Shown here: in pieces, positions 18,945 through 28,096 of the stretch
Layout of the letters: every line of letters starts with the position of its first letter
Position numbering within the stretch: position 1 is the stretch's first letter
Assembly (NCBI RefSeq): GCF_000012845.1
Contig: NC_009615.1
Span: 3,722,501 to 3,786,500, forward strand
Reading direction: 5' to 3'
Origin: Parabacteroides distasonis ATCC 8503
GTDB taxonomy: Bacteria > Bacteroidota > Bacteroidia > Bacteroidales > Tannerellaceae
DNA length: 64,000 nt
Notes under the pieces: generated by a model
Seen by the model: only the letters and a program-made list of their open reading frames with translations
Database searches by the model: none
Told to the model about the DNA's origin: nothing
Position numbers and translations under genes: made by a program

Positions 18945-19787
18945 ATGAGAAACTTAATTATAGTGTTTATCTCTTTATTTACTTTCTGCATAGGGATATC
19001 CGGACAACAGAAGTGTAAACTGAACGTGGGTAGTTTTAACCTGCGGTATGATAATGAGGGGGATAAGGATGATTCATGGGTACACCGCAAAGACATGGCG
19101 GTATCTTTGGTTCATTTCCATGATTTTGATGTCTTTGGGATTCAAGAAGGGTTGATTCACCAAGTGAAGGAATTAGTGAAAGATGATACGTACACGTATG
19201 TCGGCGTAGGCCGGGATGACGGAAAAGAGGCTGGGGAACATGCCGCGGTTTTATTTAAGAAAGATCGGTTTAAATTATTGGACTCGGGAAATTACTGGCT
19301 GTCGGAGACACAGGATAAGCCTTCTTTTGGCTGGGATGCGCAATGCCGGAGGGTTTGTTCTTGGGCGAAGTTGAAGGATAAGGTTTCGGGAAAGGAATTT
19401 TATTTCTTCAGCGTTCATTTTGACCATATCGGTAAGGTGGCACGTCATGAGTCTGCTTTGATAATGTTGGCTAATATTAAAAAGATAGCGGGGGATTCCC
19501 CTGCTATCTGTGTAGGTGATTTCAATGGTACGCCGGATTCTGAGCCTATACAAATACTGAAATCCGATGGTTTACTGTTGGACTCACGGGAAATCTCAAA
19601 AACACCACCCTATGGGACGGTAGGAACGACAAACCAATTCAATTTGAATGCCCCGATGAAAAACCGGATTGACTATATTTTCGTCACTAAAGGTATTCAG
19701 GTAAATAAATATGGGACTTTGAACGAGTGCCAGTATGGGCATTTCTCTTCGGATCATTTCCCGATAATGATAGAGGCAGAGTTCTAA
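18945..19787 (+). CDS. Secreted endonuclease/exonuclease/phosphatase-family hydrolase, first of two
   Basis: A 280-residue protein with a signal peptide and the EEP fold: SFNLRYDN, the metal-binding Glu in FGIQEG, HFDHIGKVARHESA, GDFNGTPDSEP and the terminal SSDHFPIM. The full set of motifs (Asn, Glu, Asp/Asn, Asp-His) suggests an active metal-dependent phosphodiesterase or phosphatase. Being exported and co-transcribed with SusC/SusD, it more likely acts on a phosphorylated or lipid-linked glycan than on nucleic acid, but this is inference. It is a tandem paralogue of the next gene. Confidence 0.88.
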   Translation: MRNLIIVFISLFTFCIGISGQQKCKLNVGSFNLRYDNEGDKDDSWVHRKDMAVSLVHFHDFDVFGIQEGLIHQVKELVKDDTYTYVGVGRDDGKEAGEHAAVLFKKDRFKLLDSGNYWLSETQDKPSFGWDAQCRRVCSWAKLKDKVSGKEFYFFSVHFDHIGKVARHESALIMLANIKKIAGDSPAICVGDFNGTPDSEPIQILKSDGLLLDSREISKTPPYGTVGTTNQFNLNAPMKNRIDYIFVTKGIQVNKYGTLNECQYGHFSSDHFPIMIEAEF

Positions 19788-19810
19788 TTTATTGATGTGG
19801 ATTTAATTTT

Positions 19811-20737
19811 ATGATAAAAGGTATGAAGAAGCTAATTTATTCTTTTTTATTTGTCCTTTGTTCCGTATTTGCGTTACAAGCGGAGTCAATGGTAGTAGCC
19901 ACCTATAATTTGCGTAATGCGAATGCGGGAGACTCGACGAATGGGAATGGCTGGGGACAACGTTATCCCTACATTGCCCAATTGGTGCAGTTCCATGGTT
20001 TTGATATCTTTGGGACTCAAGAAGGTAAATATCATCAGTTGCAAGATCTAAAGAATGCGATGCCCGGTTATGATTATATCGGGGTAGGACGTGATGATGG
20101 TAAGCAAGCTGGTGAATATTCTGCCATATTTTATCGTACGGGAAAGTTCGAGGTGCTCGATCATGGGGACTTTTGGTTGTCTACGATAACCGATCGCCCT
20201 AATAAGGGATGGGATGCCGTTCTTCCCCGTATTTGCACATGGGGTAAATTTCGGGATAAACAAACCGGCTTTACTTTCTTGTTCTTTAACTTACATATGG
20301 ATCATATTGGTGTACAGGCCCGTGCGGAAAGCGCGAAACTTATCCTTAAGAAGTTGAAAGAATTTCCGGAGAAGCTACCGGCGATTCTAACAGGTGATTT
20401 TAATGTGGATCAACATAATGAATCCTACTTATTACTGGACAATTCCGGTATTATGCGGGATTCTTATCAGATAGCGGATTTCCGGTATGTACCCAACGGC
20501 ACGTTTAATGCCTTCCATGCGGATCGCAAAACAGACAGTCGTATCGATCATTTATTCCTTACGAAAGAGTTTGATGTGAAAAAATATGGTGTCTTGACGG
20601 ATACATATCGTTCGGAAGCGAAAGATGCGAAGAATGAGCAAAATGCGAATTTTCCGAAGGAGGTCTCCATGCAAAAACATGTAGCTCGTGTTCCATCTGA
20701 TCATTTCCCTGTGATGATTGTAGTAGAAGTAAAATAA
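19811..20737 (+). CDS. Secreted endonuclease/exonuclease/phosphatase-family hydrolase, second of two
   Basis: A 308-residue paralogue of the preceding gene, 23 bases downstream; translation could also start at an internal Met at residue 5 (MKKLIYSF). The signal peptide is followed by ATYNLRNAN, the Glu in FGTQEG, HMDHIGVQARAESA, GDFNVDQHNES and PSDHFPVM. It differs by an insertion of about 25 residues before the final motif (EAKDAKNEQNANFPKEVS), which could shape the active-site rim. It is the last gene of PUL 1, and a terminator hairpin follows at 20758. Confidence 0.88.
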   Translation: MIKGMKKLIYSFLFVLCSVFALQAESMVVATYNLRNANAGDSTNGNGWGQRYPYIAQLVQFHGFDIFGTQEGKYHQLQDLKNAMPGYDYIGVGRDDGKQAGEYSAIFYRTGKFEVLDHGDFWLSTITDRPNKGWDAVLPRICTWGKFRDKQTGFTFLFFNLHMDHIGVQARAESAKLILKKLKEFPEKLPAILTGDFNVDQHNESYLLLDNSGIMRDSYQIADFRYVPNGTFNAFHADRKTDSRIDHLFLTKEFDVKKYGVLTDTYRSEAKDAKNEQNANFPKEVSMQKHVARVPSDHFPVMIVVEVK

Positions 20738-20757
20738 TTCAAACATAAGATTCATGG

Positions 20758-20791
20758 TAAAAGGGAAGTGTCGTGAGATATTTCCCTTTTT
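20758..20791 (+). terminator. Rho-independent terminator of PUL 1
   Basis: Arms AAAAGGGAA (20759-20767) and TTCCCTTTT (20782-20790) with a 14-base loop, running into T-residues. It lies about 20 bases after the last gene of the operon. Confidence 0.75.
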
Positions 20792-20867
20792 ATTTGCTGG
20801 GGAGTAAAAGGGAAGATGATCTTATATGAAAAGAATGATAAAATAATCAATCAAATAATAATTTTCC

Positions 20868-20875
20868 TACTTTTG
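20868..20875 (+). promoter_or_regulatory. -7 box of the PUL 2 ECF sigma gene
   Basis: TACTTTTG, then CG, fits TAnnTTTG exactly. The transcript would start near 20882 and include both arms of the inverted repeat in a leader of about 285 bases. No TTG is found at -33. Confidence 0.45.
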
Positions 20876-20945
20876 CGTCACAGGAGATTTGTGGAAAGGC
20901 AGGATTAATTTCTTGTAAAATATCCTTCTGAGATCTATTTCAACT

Positions 20946-21138
20946 GAGTCTCGGCAAGACTATGGTTTTGTTGATAAACTGTAAATTATTCTACCACATA
21001 TATTTATAATCCAGTTCTCCTTTTCCTGAAATCTCAGATCTCTTTACTAAGCATCTTTTTAAACTTCGGTTACAAACTGAATTTGTTCGCTTTATATCTT
21101 CGTTCTTCTTTTTGTTAGCCATAGTCTTGCCGAAACTC
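20946..21138 (+). repeat. Long-distance inverted repeat upstream of ECF sigma 2
   Basis: The 20-base arm 20946-20965 (GAGTCTCGGCAAG...) is complementary to 21119-21138 (...CTTGCCGAAACTC) at 19 of 20 positions. The arms are 153 bases apart and the right arm ends 30 bases before the sigma start codon. The layout matches that at 11073-11246, and both interiors contain AGTTCTCC. Confidence 0.75.
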
Positions 21139-21168
21139 TTTTACCTGTAAAGACGATTGTGAATATTC

Positions 21169-21729
21169 ATGATAAATGAAGATTATATGCAGGAAGTTCA
21201 TGCCGATAAGGTCTTAATGCTAGCGATCGGAAATAATGATTATATCAGTTATAATAAACTGTTTGATCGTTATTACGGGCGTCTTTGTCAGTATGTGTAT
21301 AGTCTATTGATGGATAGAAATGATGCGGAGGATGTTGTTCAAGAGCTTTTCTTGAATTTATGGAAAAATAGGGGGAGAATAGAGATAAAGGAAAATGTAT
21401 CAGGATATTTATATCGGATGGCTAAACATCTGGCCTTGAACTTTATCCGATCAAAGGTGCAGACGGGAAGTTTATCAGAGAATCAAGACTTATTACTTCT
21501 ATCCTATGAGGATAATCAACTGGAAACAGAAGAGTTTAGGATCGCTCTTTATGATTGTATAGACCATTTGCCGGATCGGAGTAGAGAAGTGTTACTTCTT
21601 CACAGGGTAAAAGGATTGAAGCAGAAAGAAATATCGGAGAAACTATCTATATCCGTGAAAACAATTAAAAATCAAATATGGATGTCTTTACAGAAGTTGA
21701 AGGAATGTCTGGAGATGAAGGAGGTATAA
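21169..21729 (+). CDS. ECF sigma-70 factor of PUL 2
   Basis: A 186-residue ECF sigma factor with region 2 (NDAEDVVQELFLNLWKN, then YLYRMAKHLALNFIRSK) and region 4 (LPDRSREVLLLHRV, LKQKEISEKLSISVKTIKNQI). FecR follows 75 bases later with a weak hairpin between, then STN-type SusC. It is expected to activate the PUL 2 operon. The ATG at 21187 (residue 7) is an alternative start. Confidence 0.92.
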   Translation: MINEDYMQEVHADKVLMLAIGNNDYISYNKLFDRYYGRLCQYVYSLLMDRNDAEDVVQELFLNLWKNRGRIEIKENVSGYLYRMAKHLALNFIRSKVQTGSLSENQDLLLLSYEDNQLETEEFRIALYDCIDHLPDRSREVLLLHRVKGLKQKEISEKLSISVKTIKNQIWMSLQKLKECLEMKEV

Positions 21730-21747
21730 AATAATGAGAAAATTTTC

Positions 21748-21772
21748 AAGGTTCGTATAGGACCTTTTTTTA
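21748..21772 (+). terminator. Weak stem-loop with T-run between sigma and fecR of PUL 2
   Basis: AAGGT and ACCTT arms with a nine-base loop run into seven T residues. It might attenuate transcription from the sigma gene into fecR. Confidence 0.35.
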
Positions 21773-21804
21773 TTTGTGGTGTCATTTAAATAAAGACTAG
21801 ACTC

Positions 21805-22788
21805 ATGGAGAAGAAAAAGCAAATAGGAGAACACATCGTTGACCATTTATCGGAGAGGATGAATGAAGAGATCGTGGATCCGGTTCTGGATGAATGGTTG
21901 GCTGAGGATGAGTCTAATCAAGAGGATTTTAAACGGTATAAAGAGATCTGGAAAGAAACAGGCTCTTATCTGGAGCAAGAAACTTTTAATGCTCAATACG
22001 CATGGGATAAGATCGATCGTATCAATAAGGAGAGAGATAATAAGCGGAAACGCTTGGTGAATATCGGATATATCATTTCAGGAGTGGCGGCTACTTTATT
22101 GCTTGTCCTCGGGTTTTCGAAAATGGGAGTATTTGATAAACAGCCGGAAATGCTGGTTCGAATGACCGCTGATTACGGAAGCCGATCGGAGGTGGTCTTG
22201 CCGGATGGTTCCGTTGTTAAGCTGAATTCTGGATCTGATATTACGTATTCCTATAACGCAAAGGAGAATATCAGGGAAGTGAATTTCCAAGGAGAGGGCT
22301 TCTTCGATGTCTCGAAGAACAAGATACCGTTCGTGATCAAGATGAGCAATGGATTACGCTTAAAGGTACATGGAACTTCTTTTAATTTGCAAGCGTATAC
22401 GGATGAAAAAACAGTTGAAGCCTCGTTGGTGGAAGGCTGTATCGAGTTGGATCATGGGAATGATAAGTTGTTAATGAACGCCGGTGACATGGCGATTTTC
22501 GATAAGCAAACCAACAAGATGAGACCGATATCGGATGTGTTATCTCATTCGTACAGCTGGCTGGAGGATAAACTCTATATGGATCATATGTCGTTGGCTT
22601 CCGTCTGCAAATATCTGGAGAGGAGGTACGATGTAACCATCCATCTTCAAAAGGATTTGGGGAATAGTATACATTACGATGGAGTCATACAGGAGGAAAC
22701 CATAACGGATATATTGGGCGTACTATCCCGATTGAGTGATATAAGTTATAACGTGAAAGGAAAAAATATAAGTATAACCTCTAAATAA
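21805..22788 (+). CDS. FecR-type anti-sigma factor of PUL 2
   Basis: A 327-residue protein with a cytoplasmic N-terminal sigma-binding part, one membrane helix around residues 80-100 (VNIGYIISGVAATLLLVLGF), the periplasmic FecR domain (GSRSEVVLPDGSVVKLNSGS, then GEGFFDVSKN) and a C-terminal DUF4974-like domain (LASVCKYLERRYDVTIHL). It pairs with the sigma factor at 21169 and should receive the signal from the STN domain of the SusC downstream. Confidence 0.92.
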   Translation: MEKKKQIGEHIVDHLSERMNEEIVDPVLDEWLAEDESNQEDFKRYKEIWKETGSYLEQETFNAQYAWDKIDRINKERDNKRKRLVNIGYIISGVAATLLLVLGFSKMGVFDKQPEMLVRMTADYGSRSEVVLPDGSVVKLNSGSDITYSYNAKENIREVNFQGEGFFDVSKNKIPFVIKMSNGLRLKVHGTSFNLQAYTDEKTVEASLVEGCIELDHGNDKLLMNAGDMAIFDKQTNKMRPISDVLSHSYSWLEDKLYMDHMSLASVCKYLERRYDVTIHLQKDLGNSIHYDGVIQEETITDILGVLSRLSDISYNVKGKNISITSK

Positions 22789-22837
22789 AGTCTGCCTATG
22801 AAGTAAAGAACAGGAATCGCATGAATACACATGAAAA

Positions 22838-22863
22838 ACGGGAAATGCTGGAACATTCCCCGT
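22838..22863 (+). terminator. Terminator-like stem-loop between fecR and susC of PUL 2
   Basis: ACGGGAAATG (22838-22847) and CATTCCCCGT (22854-22863) pair with one mismatch; CATCTTTTT follows. Of the four fecR-susC hairpins this looks most like an intrinsic terminator. Confidence 0.6.
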
Positions 22864-22893
22864 CATCTTTTTGATCATTAAAATTAGTGCTCG

Positions 22894-22907
22894 TAACACT
22901 AGTGTTA
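22894..22907. promoter_or_regulatory. Perfect 14-bp palindrome upstream of susC of PUL 2
   Basis: TAACACTAGTGTTA is fully self-complementary and lies 24 bases before the preferred susC start at 22931. Position and symmetry suggest a dimeric regulator site or a structure near the ribosome-binding region. Confidence 0.45.
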
Positions 22908-22930
22908 ACAAACAATCGAATTACAAATAT

Positions 22931-25900
22931 ATGAATTTTTGGAATATAGCAAGGCCGGAAGAGTCTCCGGTCCTTAAAAAAACTTTGTCTATTATGAGAT
23001 TGACGACATTATTCTCTATCGCATGTTCACTTCAGATCTCGGCCTCTGTCTATTCGCAAGAGACAAAGTTGTCTTTGGACGTTAATAACCAGACAATAAA
23101 GGAGGTTCTTTTCAAGATAGAGAAACAGTCTGGCTTCCGTTTTATCTACGAGAGCGAGAAGGTTAACCTGAATAAGAAAGTATCTGTACATGTGAAAGAG
23201 CAGACGGTGGAAACCATTTTAAAGCGTCTTTTCGCAGGGGAAGGCGTAAAGTATGAGATTACGGAGAATAATTTCATCTTAATTAATCCCTCTACAAAAA
23301 ACGAGAAAGCCGCCCCTTCCTCACAAGCCGTTTTGCAAAAGAAGAATTTAGTGCAAGGTGTAGTGACCGACGAGAATGGTGAACCTATTATTGGCGCGAA
23401 CGTAGTTGAGAAAGGTACTACCAACGGAACGGTTACGGACCTTGATGGAAAATTTACGATGGAGGTATCGGAAAACGGTGTCCTTCAAATCTCTTACATC
23501 GGATATGCCATGACGGAATTGCGTCCCGGCAAGGAAGCGAATTTGAACGTGAAGTTACGGGAAGATGCTTTGCAAATGGATGAGGTTGTAGTTGTCGGTT
23601 ATGGTACGGTAAAAAGAGCGAACTTGGGTGGTGCCGTATCTACGGCCGACGCGAAAGCGTTTGAGTCTCGTCCGGTTCAGAATGCGGCTCAGGCTTTGCA
23701 GGGAGAGGTACCCGGTTTGACGATTACACGTGCCGGAGGCGCTCCGGGTTCGGACATGACCATGAAGGTTCGTGATGTCTCTTCTATCAACGGTGGTACT
23801 CCCCTTGTTTTGATTGATGGAGCGGAGGGAAACATTAATATGATCAATCCTTCCGATATCGAGAATATTTCCGTATTGAAAGATGGTACGGCCGCTATTT
23901 ACGGTGCTCGTGCCTCGGATGGTGTTATTCTGGTGACAACGAAAAGTGGTAAGCGCAATCAGAAGACATCTGTTGCTTTTGATGCATATTACTCTATTAA
24001 GACTCCTGCGTTGTTAAGGAAACCGGCGAATCTATTACAACATGCGGAGATGGCCTTGGAGATCACCGATGGATCATTCACTCCAGAATACACGAGAGAT
24101 CAATTGGACCTGATCCGGCAGAATAGTGATCTGGTGTTGACTGATGCGGAATGGGGGCGTTGGACCGGTTATCCGCAATTCTTCAAGGATCAAGACTGGA
24201 ATGATATGCTTATTGGCAATGGTAATATGCAGAATTACAATGTCAATATCTCCGGCGGTGGAGAGAGATACTCGTATATGTTGTCTTTAGGCCATCAGCG
24301 GGAGGAAGGTATCCCTAAATTTGGTGAGGATGTGAACAAGCGTTACTTCGTACGTGCTAAATCGAGCGTCGAGATCTTCAAGAACTTGACTTACGATCTT
24401 AATTTAGCTTATGAGGCAAGCAACAGGGACTATTCCTCGGGTTTGACGGAAGGACAAAATATATGGGAACTGATTTATAAGACTCGCTCTTGGACTCCGA
24501 TGTACAATCCGTCGGGAACTTTCTATACATTCGAGGGTTTCGATAATCCGGCTCAAGTATTGGAAGACGGGGGTATGGTGAATAAGACTACAGGTAATAT
24601 AACGGTCAACAACCAATTACGCTGGAAAGTGATCGACGGATTACAATTGGTGGGGCAAGCCGTGATCCGTAAGTATGATCAGGATGAGAACGTGACGAAC
24701 AAGAAAATCATCAATTACGATTGGGATAATAACGAGGTCCGGGAGAAACGTACGCCGAATAGCGCGGAGCGTCGTTACCAGAAAACTTTATCCAAGAACT
24801 TCACGCTCTATGCTGATTATAAAAAGAACTTCAATGACCGGCATGATTTAAGCGTGATGGTCGGTACTTCCCATGAGTCTGAGAACTATGATAGGTTCAC
24901 GGCGAAGCGTATTAACTTCGACCAACAAGAAAATATGTCTTTGCAATTGGGTAGCGCTCAAGATCAAAACGCTTGGAGCGAGGGAAATCAGTGGACGATT
25001 AATTCTTTCTTCTCCAGAGTGAATTATACGTTTGCCAATAAATATGTCATCGAAGGAACGATCCGTGCGGATGGTAGTTCCCGTTTTGATCCGGATCACC
25101 GTTGGGGATGGTTCCCGGGTGTAAACGCGGCTTGGCGTGTCGGGGAAGAAGGCTTCATGAAAAGATTGGGTTGGTTCGAGGACTTGAAGGTAAGGGCTTC
25201 TTATGGAGAGATGGGTAATCAGTCCGGTATCGGATTGTATGATTATATTCAATTAATCTCTTTATCGAACGATTATTATCCTTTCGGGACTGGCGTGAAA
25301 GGACAAATGGCTACGTCTGGAAATATTATTTCTACCTCTCGTACATGGGAGACGATCCAGACAACCAATGTGGGATTTGATTTCTCGACGCTCAATAACC
25401 GTTTATATGGATCGTTCGACTACTTCTGGAAAGAGAATAAGAACATGCTTATCCCGAAGACCTATCCTTCTATGTTAGGTGCGGACGCTCCGAGCACGAA
25501 CAGCGGCCATTTAAGTATTCATGGATGGGAAATCTCTCTAGGCTGGAGGGATCAGATCAAGGATTTCAGCTACTCGGTTCGCTTTAATATCAGTGACGCG
25601 AAAAACAAGGTCGTGGATCGGGTTGGAAGTAACCTGATCCAATTAGGTAATAACGAGACTCCGACCGGATATCCGTTGAATTCCTATTTCGGATATGAAT
25701 TTGATGGAATCATCCAGAATGAGCAAGAATTGGAGGCGTATAAATCTCGTTTCTCGGAAGGAGGTATCCCGGGTGACTTGAGCGTAGGTGACGCTATGTA
25801 CAAGGACTTGGATGGAGACGGGAAGCTATCCGTATTAGGTGATGGCAAAGAAGGCTCCGGTGACGTGAAATACTTGGGTGACAAGAACCCTCGTTATAAT

Positions 25901-26371
25901 TTCGGCTTTAACCTGAGTATGGCTTGGAAGGGATTCGATCTGAGCGCCTTTATACAAGGAGTCGGCCGTAGGACGATGTTCTTGGAAGGGGAGAGCCGAT
26001 GCCCGATGCCAGAGGCATGGTATCAATCCGCCGAGTATTGGTATGGAAAGACTTGGACCCCGGAAAGAACGGATGCCCAATATCCGGCGATCACGTTGAA
26101 GGATAAACGAAACTACAACTATTATGTATCTACGAACACGAAGTTTAACGTTGCGTATGCCCGTTTGAAAAACTTGCAGTTCGGTTATACGATCCCGCAG
26201 ACTTTGACCTCGAAGGCCGGTTTGCAGAAGGTGCGGGTGTATTTCTCCGGCGAGGATTTATTTGAGGTACATAACACGCCAAATGGTTGGGACCCGGAGG
26301 AGAACAGCGGTAGCATTACTTCCTATCCGTTTACCCGTAATTATTCATTTGGTATAAATGTCGTATTTTAA
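22931..26371 (+). CDS. SusC-type TonB-dependent transporter of PUL 2
   Basis: An outer-membrane glycan importer of 1146 residues from the ATG at 22931 (MNFWNIARPEE, an N-terminal extension typical of SusC proteins). The frame is open from an ATG at 22871, 20 codons earlier, but that start overlaps the stem-loop and palindrome region. A signal peptide ends near ASVYSQ. The STN domain (TKLSLDVNNQTIKEVLFKIE), regulatory-like Ig domain (VQGVVTDENGEPIIGANVV), TonB box DEVVVVGYGTVKR, plug (VRDVSSINGGTPLVLIDG) and barrel to the final GINVVF follow. SusD lies 18 bases downstream. Confidence 0.94.
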   Translation: MNFWNIARPEESPVLKKTLSIMRLTTLFSIACSLQISASVYSQETKLSLDVNNQTIKEVLFKIEKQSGFRFIYESEKVNLNKKVSVHVKEQTVETILKRLFAGEGVKYEITENNFILINPSTKNEKAAPSSQAVLQKKNLVQGVVTDENGEPIIGANVVEKGTTNGTVTDLDGKFTMEVSENGVLQISYIGYAMTELRPGKEANLNVKLREDALQMDEVVVVGYGTVKRANLGGAVSTADAKAFESRPVQNAAQALQGEVPGLTITRAGGAPGSDMTMKVRDVSSINGGTPLVLIDGAEGNINMINPSDIENISVLKDGTAAIYGARASDGVILVTTKSGKRNQKTSVAFDAYYSIKTPALLRKPANLLQHAEMALEITDGSFTPEYTRDQLDLIRQNSDLVLTDAEWGRWTGYPQFFKDQDWNDMLIGNGNMQNYNVNISGGGERYSYMLSLGHQREEGIPKFGEDVNKRYFVRAKSSVEIFKNLTYDLNLAYEASNRDYSSGLTEGQNIWELIYKTRSWTPMYNPSGTFYTFEGFDNPAQVLEDGGMVNKTTGNITVNNQLRWKVIDGLQLVGQAVIRKYDQDENVTNKKIINYDWDNNEVREKRTPNSAERRYQKTLSKNFTLYADYKKNFNDRHDLSVMVGTSHESENYDRFTAKRINFDQQENMSLQLGSAQDQNAWSEGNQWTINSFFSRVNYTFANKYVIEGTIRADGSSRFDPDHRWGWFPGVNAAWRVGEEGFMKRLGWFEDLKVRASYGEMGNQSGIGLYDYIQLISLSNDYYPFGTGVKGQMATSGNIISTSRTWETIQTTNVGFDFSTLNNRLYGSFDYFWKENKNMLIPKTYPSMLGADAPSTNSGHLSIHGWEISLGWRDQIKDFSYSVRFNISDAKNKVVDRVGSNLIQLGNNETPTGYPLNSYFGYEFDGIIQNEQELEAYKSRFSEGGIPGDLSVGDAMYKDLDGDGKLSVLGDGKEGSGDVKYLGDKNPRYNFGFNLSMAWKGFDLSAFIQGVGRRTMFLEGESRCPMPEAWYQSAEYWYGKTWTPERTDAQYPAITLKDKRNYNYYVSTNTKFNVAYARLKNLQFGYTIPQTLTSKAGLQKVRVYFSGEDLFEVHNTPNGWDPEENSGSITSYPFTRNYSFGINVVF

Positions 26372-26389
26372 AAATTAAAGCGAAAAGTC

Positions 26390-28054
26390 ATGAAAAACTA
26401 TCGGATAATATTGGGAAGCTTTATTGTTTCCGCTTTGTTCTTGTCAAGTTGCCAAGATATAGACCTGTTGCCAAAAGATAATATGCCGGACGAGCTATTC
26501 TGGAAAACCCCGGATGACTTCGAGAAGGAGGTCAATTGGCTCTACACACGTACCGAGACGTTCGGCACCAAGGATACGGATAGCGATATCGCCTATGAGC
26601 TGAACGAGAACACGACGAGCAACGGTACGTTGATCGCCCCGAATACGGATGCCCTATGGGACTCTACTTTCATAGACCTGCGTCAGAGCAATATGATTAT
26701 CGAGAAGAGCCAGACGTACGAGGGCGATCCCTCGGAGATCGAGCGGTATGTGGCTGAGGCCCGTTTCTTCCGTGCTTACTCGCATTTTCGGTTGATGGCG
26801 AAATACAACGATATCCCTATCTTGACGAAGGTGCTTACCGTAGATTCCCCGGAGTTGTATGGTTCTAGGAATAAGCAACAGGAGGTGGAAGACTTCATCT
26901 TGTCGGAACTCAACGAGGTGTATTCTAAACTACCCTTGCAAAGTGAGTTAAGCTCGGATGAGGCGGGACGTGTAACCCAAGGCGCTGCCTTGGCGTTGAA
27001 AGCGAGGGTTGCCTTGTTTGCCGGGACTTGGGCGAAGTATCACCAGCACCGTTCGGACTATCAGCAGTTGTTGCAACAAGCGATCGATGCCGCTACAAAA
27101 GTGATCGATAGTGGTGAGTATGCTTTATATGAAGGCTCCGGTGAGGAGAGCTACCGCTACTTGTTTATCAATGCGGGCGATAATTCAAAAGAGGGTATCT
27201 TCGACAGTCGGTACGAGACGGATATCCGCCACCATAGCGATGCGTGCCCTGTATATTGGGGATGGCGAGGGACGCCTACCCGTAAGCTGGCCGATATGTA
27301 TTTGTGTAAGAGCACGGGATTGCCGATTGAGAACGCTAATTCCGGATTTGAGGGATATGCCACGATCAAGAGCGAATACGAGAATCGTGACCCTCGTATG
27401 AAACAGACCTTCTTGATGCCCGGAACCGACTATATCAGTCCGCAAGACGGCGCCTTGACCTGCCCGCCGCAATTTACCATACGTCCCGAGACACGTACGG
27501 GTTATAAGTTGTGGAAATATATGGCGGAGACTTCCGTTCCTTCTGACAAGGATGTATATGATTATCACATCATCCGTTATCCGGAGGTATTGCTGATATT
27601 GGCCGAGGCCACCTATGAGAAAGACGGGGCGATCAGCGATGACATCTTGAACAAGACGATCAATGTGATCCGTTCCCGGAAAGGCGTGGAGATGCCTCCT
27701 CTGACCAACGCTTTCGTGAAGAGCAATGGGTTGGATATGCGGACGGAGATCCGTCGGGAACGTACGATCGAGTTAGCGTTCGAAGGCTTCCGCAGGGATG
27801 ATTTGAGACGTTGGAAGACGGCTGAGACGGAATTGATAGGTGCCATAAAAGGTATTAAGCTGAAAGGTTCGGAATACGAGAACTTGGATGTCTTGAACGA
27901 GGGAAATCCCGGTTTGACAGACGAAAATGGTTTCTTGATTGTGGAACCGGCGGAGAATCGTAACTTTGTGACCCCGAAGCATTACTATTATTCCCTTCCG
28001 TTGGATGAGTTGTATCTGAACCCGAACTTGGCTCCGAACAACCCGGGGTGGTAG
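26390..28054 (+). CDS. SusD-family glycan-binding lipoprotein of PUL 2
   Basis: A 554-residue surface lipoprotein with lipobox LFLSSC near residue 21. The RagB/SusD fold is shown by YVAEARFFRAYSHFRLMAKY, IIRYPEVLLILAEATYEK, IRRERTIELAFEGFRRDDLRRW and the ending LPLDELYLNPNLAPNNPGW. It works with the SusC at 22931. A 240-base spacer with an 83-bp tandem repeat separates it from the enzyme genes of the locus. Confidence 0.95.
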   Translation: MKNYRIILGSFIVSALFLSSCQDIDLLPKDNMPDELFWKTPDDFEKEVNWLYTRTETFGTKDTDSDIAYELNENTTSNGTLIAPNTDALWDSTFIDLRQSNMIIEKSQTYEGDPSEIERYVAEARFFRAYSHFRLMAKYNDIPILTKVLTVDSPELYGSRNKQQEVEDFILSELNEVYSKLPLQSELSSDEAGRVTQGAALALKARVALFAGTWAKYHQHRSDYQQLLQQAIDAATKVIDSGEYALYEGSGEESYRYLFINAGDNSKEGIFDSRYETDIRHHSDACPVYWGWRGTPTRKLADMYLCKSTGLPIENANSGFEGYATIKSEYENRDPRMKQTFLMPGTDYISPQDGALTCPPQFTIRPETRTGYKLWKYMAETSVPSDKDVYDYHIIRYPEVLLILAEATYEKDGAISDDILNKTINVIRSRKGVEMPPLTNAFVKSNGLDMRTEIRRERTIELAFEGFRRDDLRRWKTAETELIGAIKGIKLKGSEYENLDVLNEGNPGLTDENGFLIVEPAENRNFVTPKHYYYSLPLDELYLNPNLAPNNPGW

Positions 28055-28096
28055 GGTAATGCCTTATATTCCGGTAAAAATGGCCTTGCACTGGTG

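Larger units (their letters stand above)
20738..21168. other. Non-coding leader region of the PUL 2 sigma gene
   Basis: No gene is visible. After the terminator, the region holds a -7 box TACTTTTG (20868-20875), the long-distance inverted repeat 20946-20965 / 21119-21138, and between the arms only A/T-rich sequence with a small dyad CTGAGAT/ATCTCAG. Confidence 0.6.

Noticed and set aside
20946..21138. A second invertible promoter like the one at 61419
   Set aside because: The arms are imperfect, do not resemble the 61419 repeats, have no recombinase beside them, and the likely promoter lies outside them. Kept as a possible leader structure instead.
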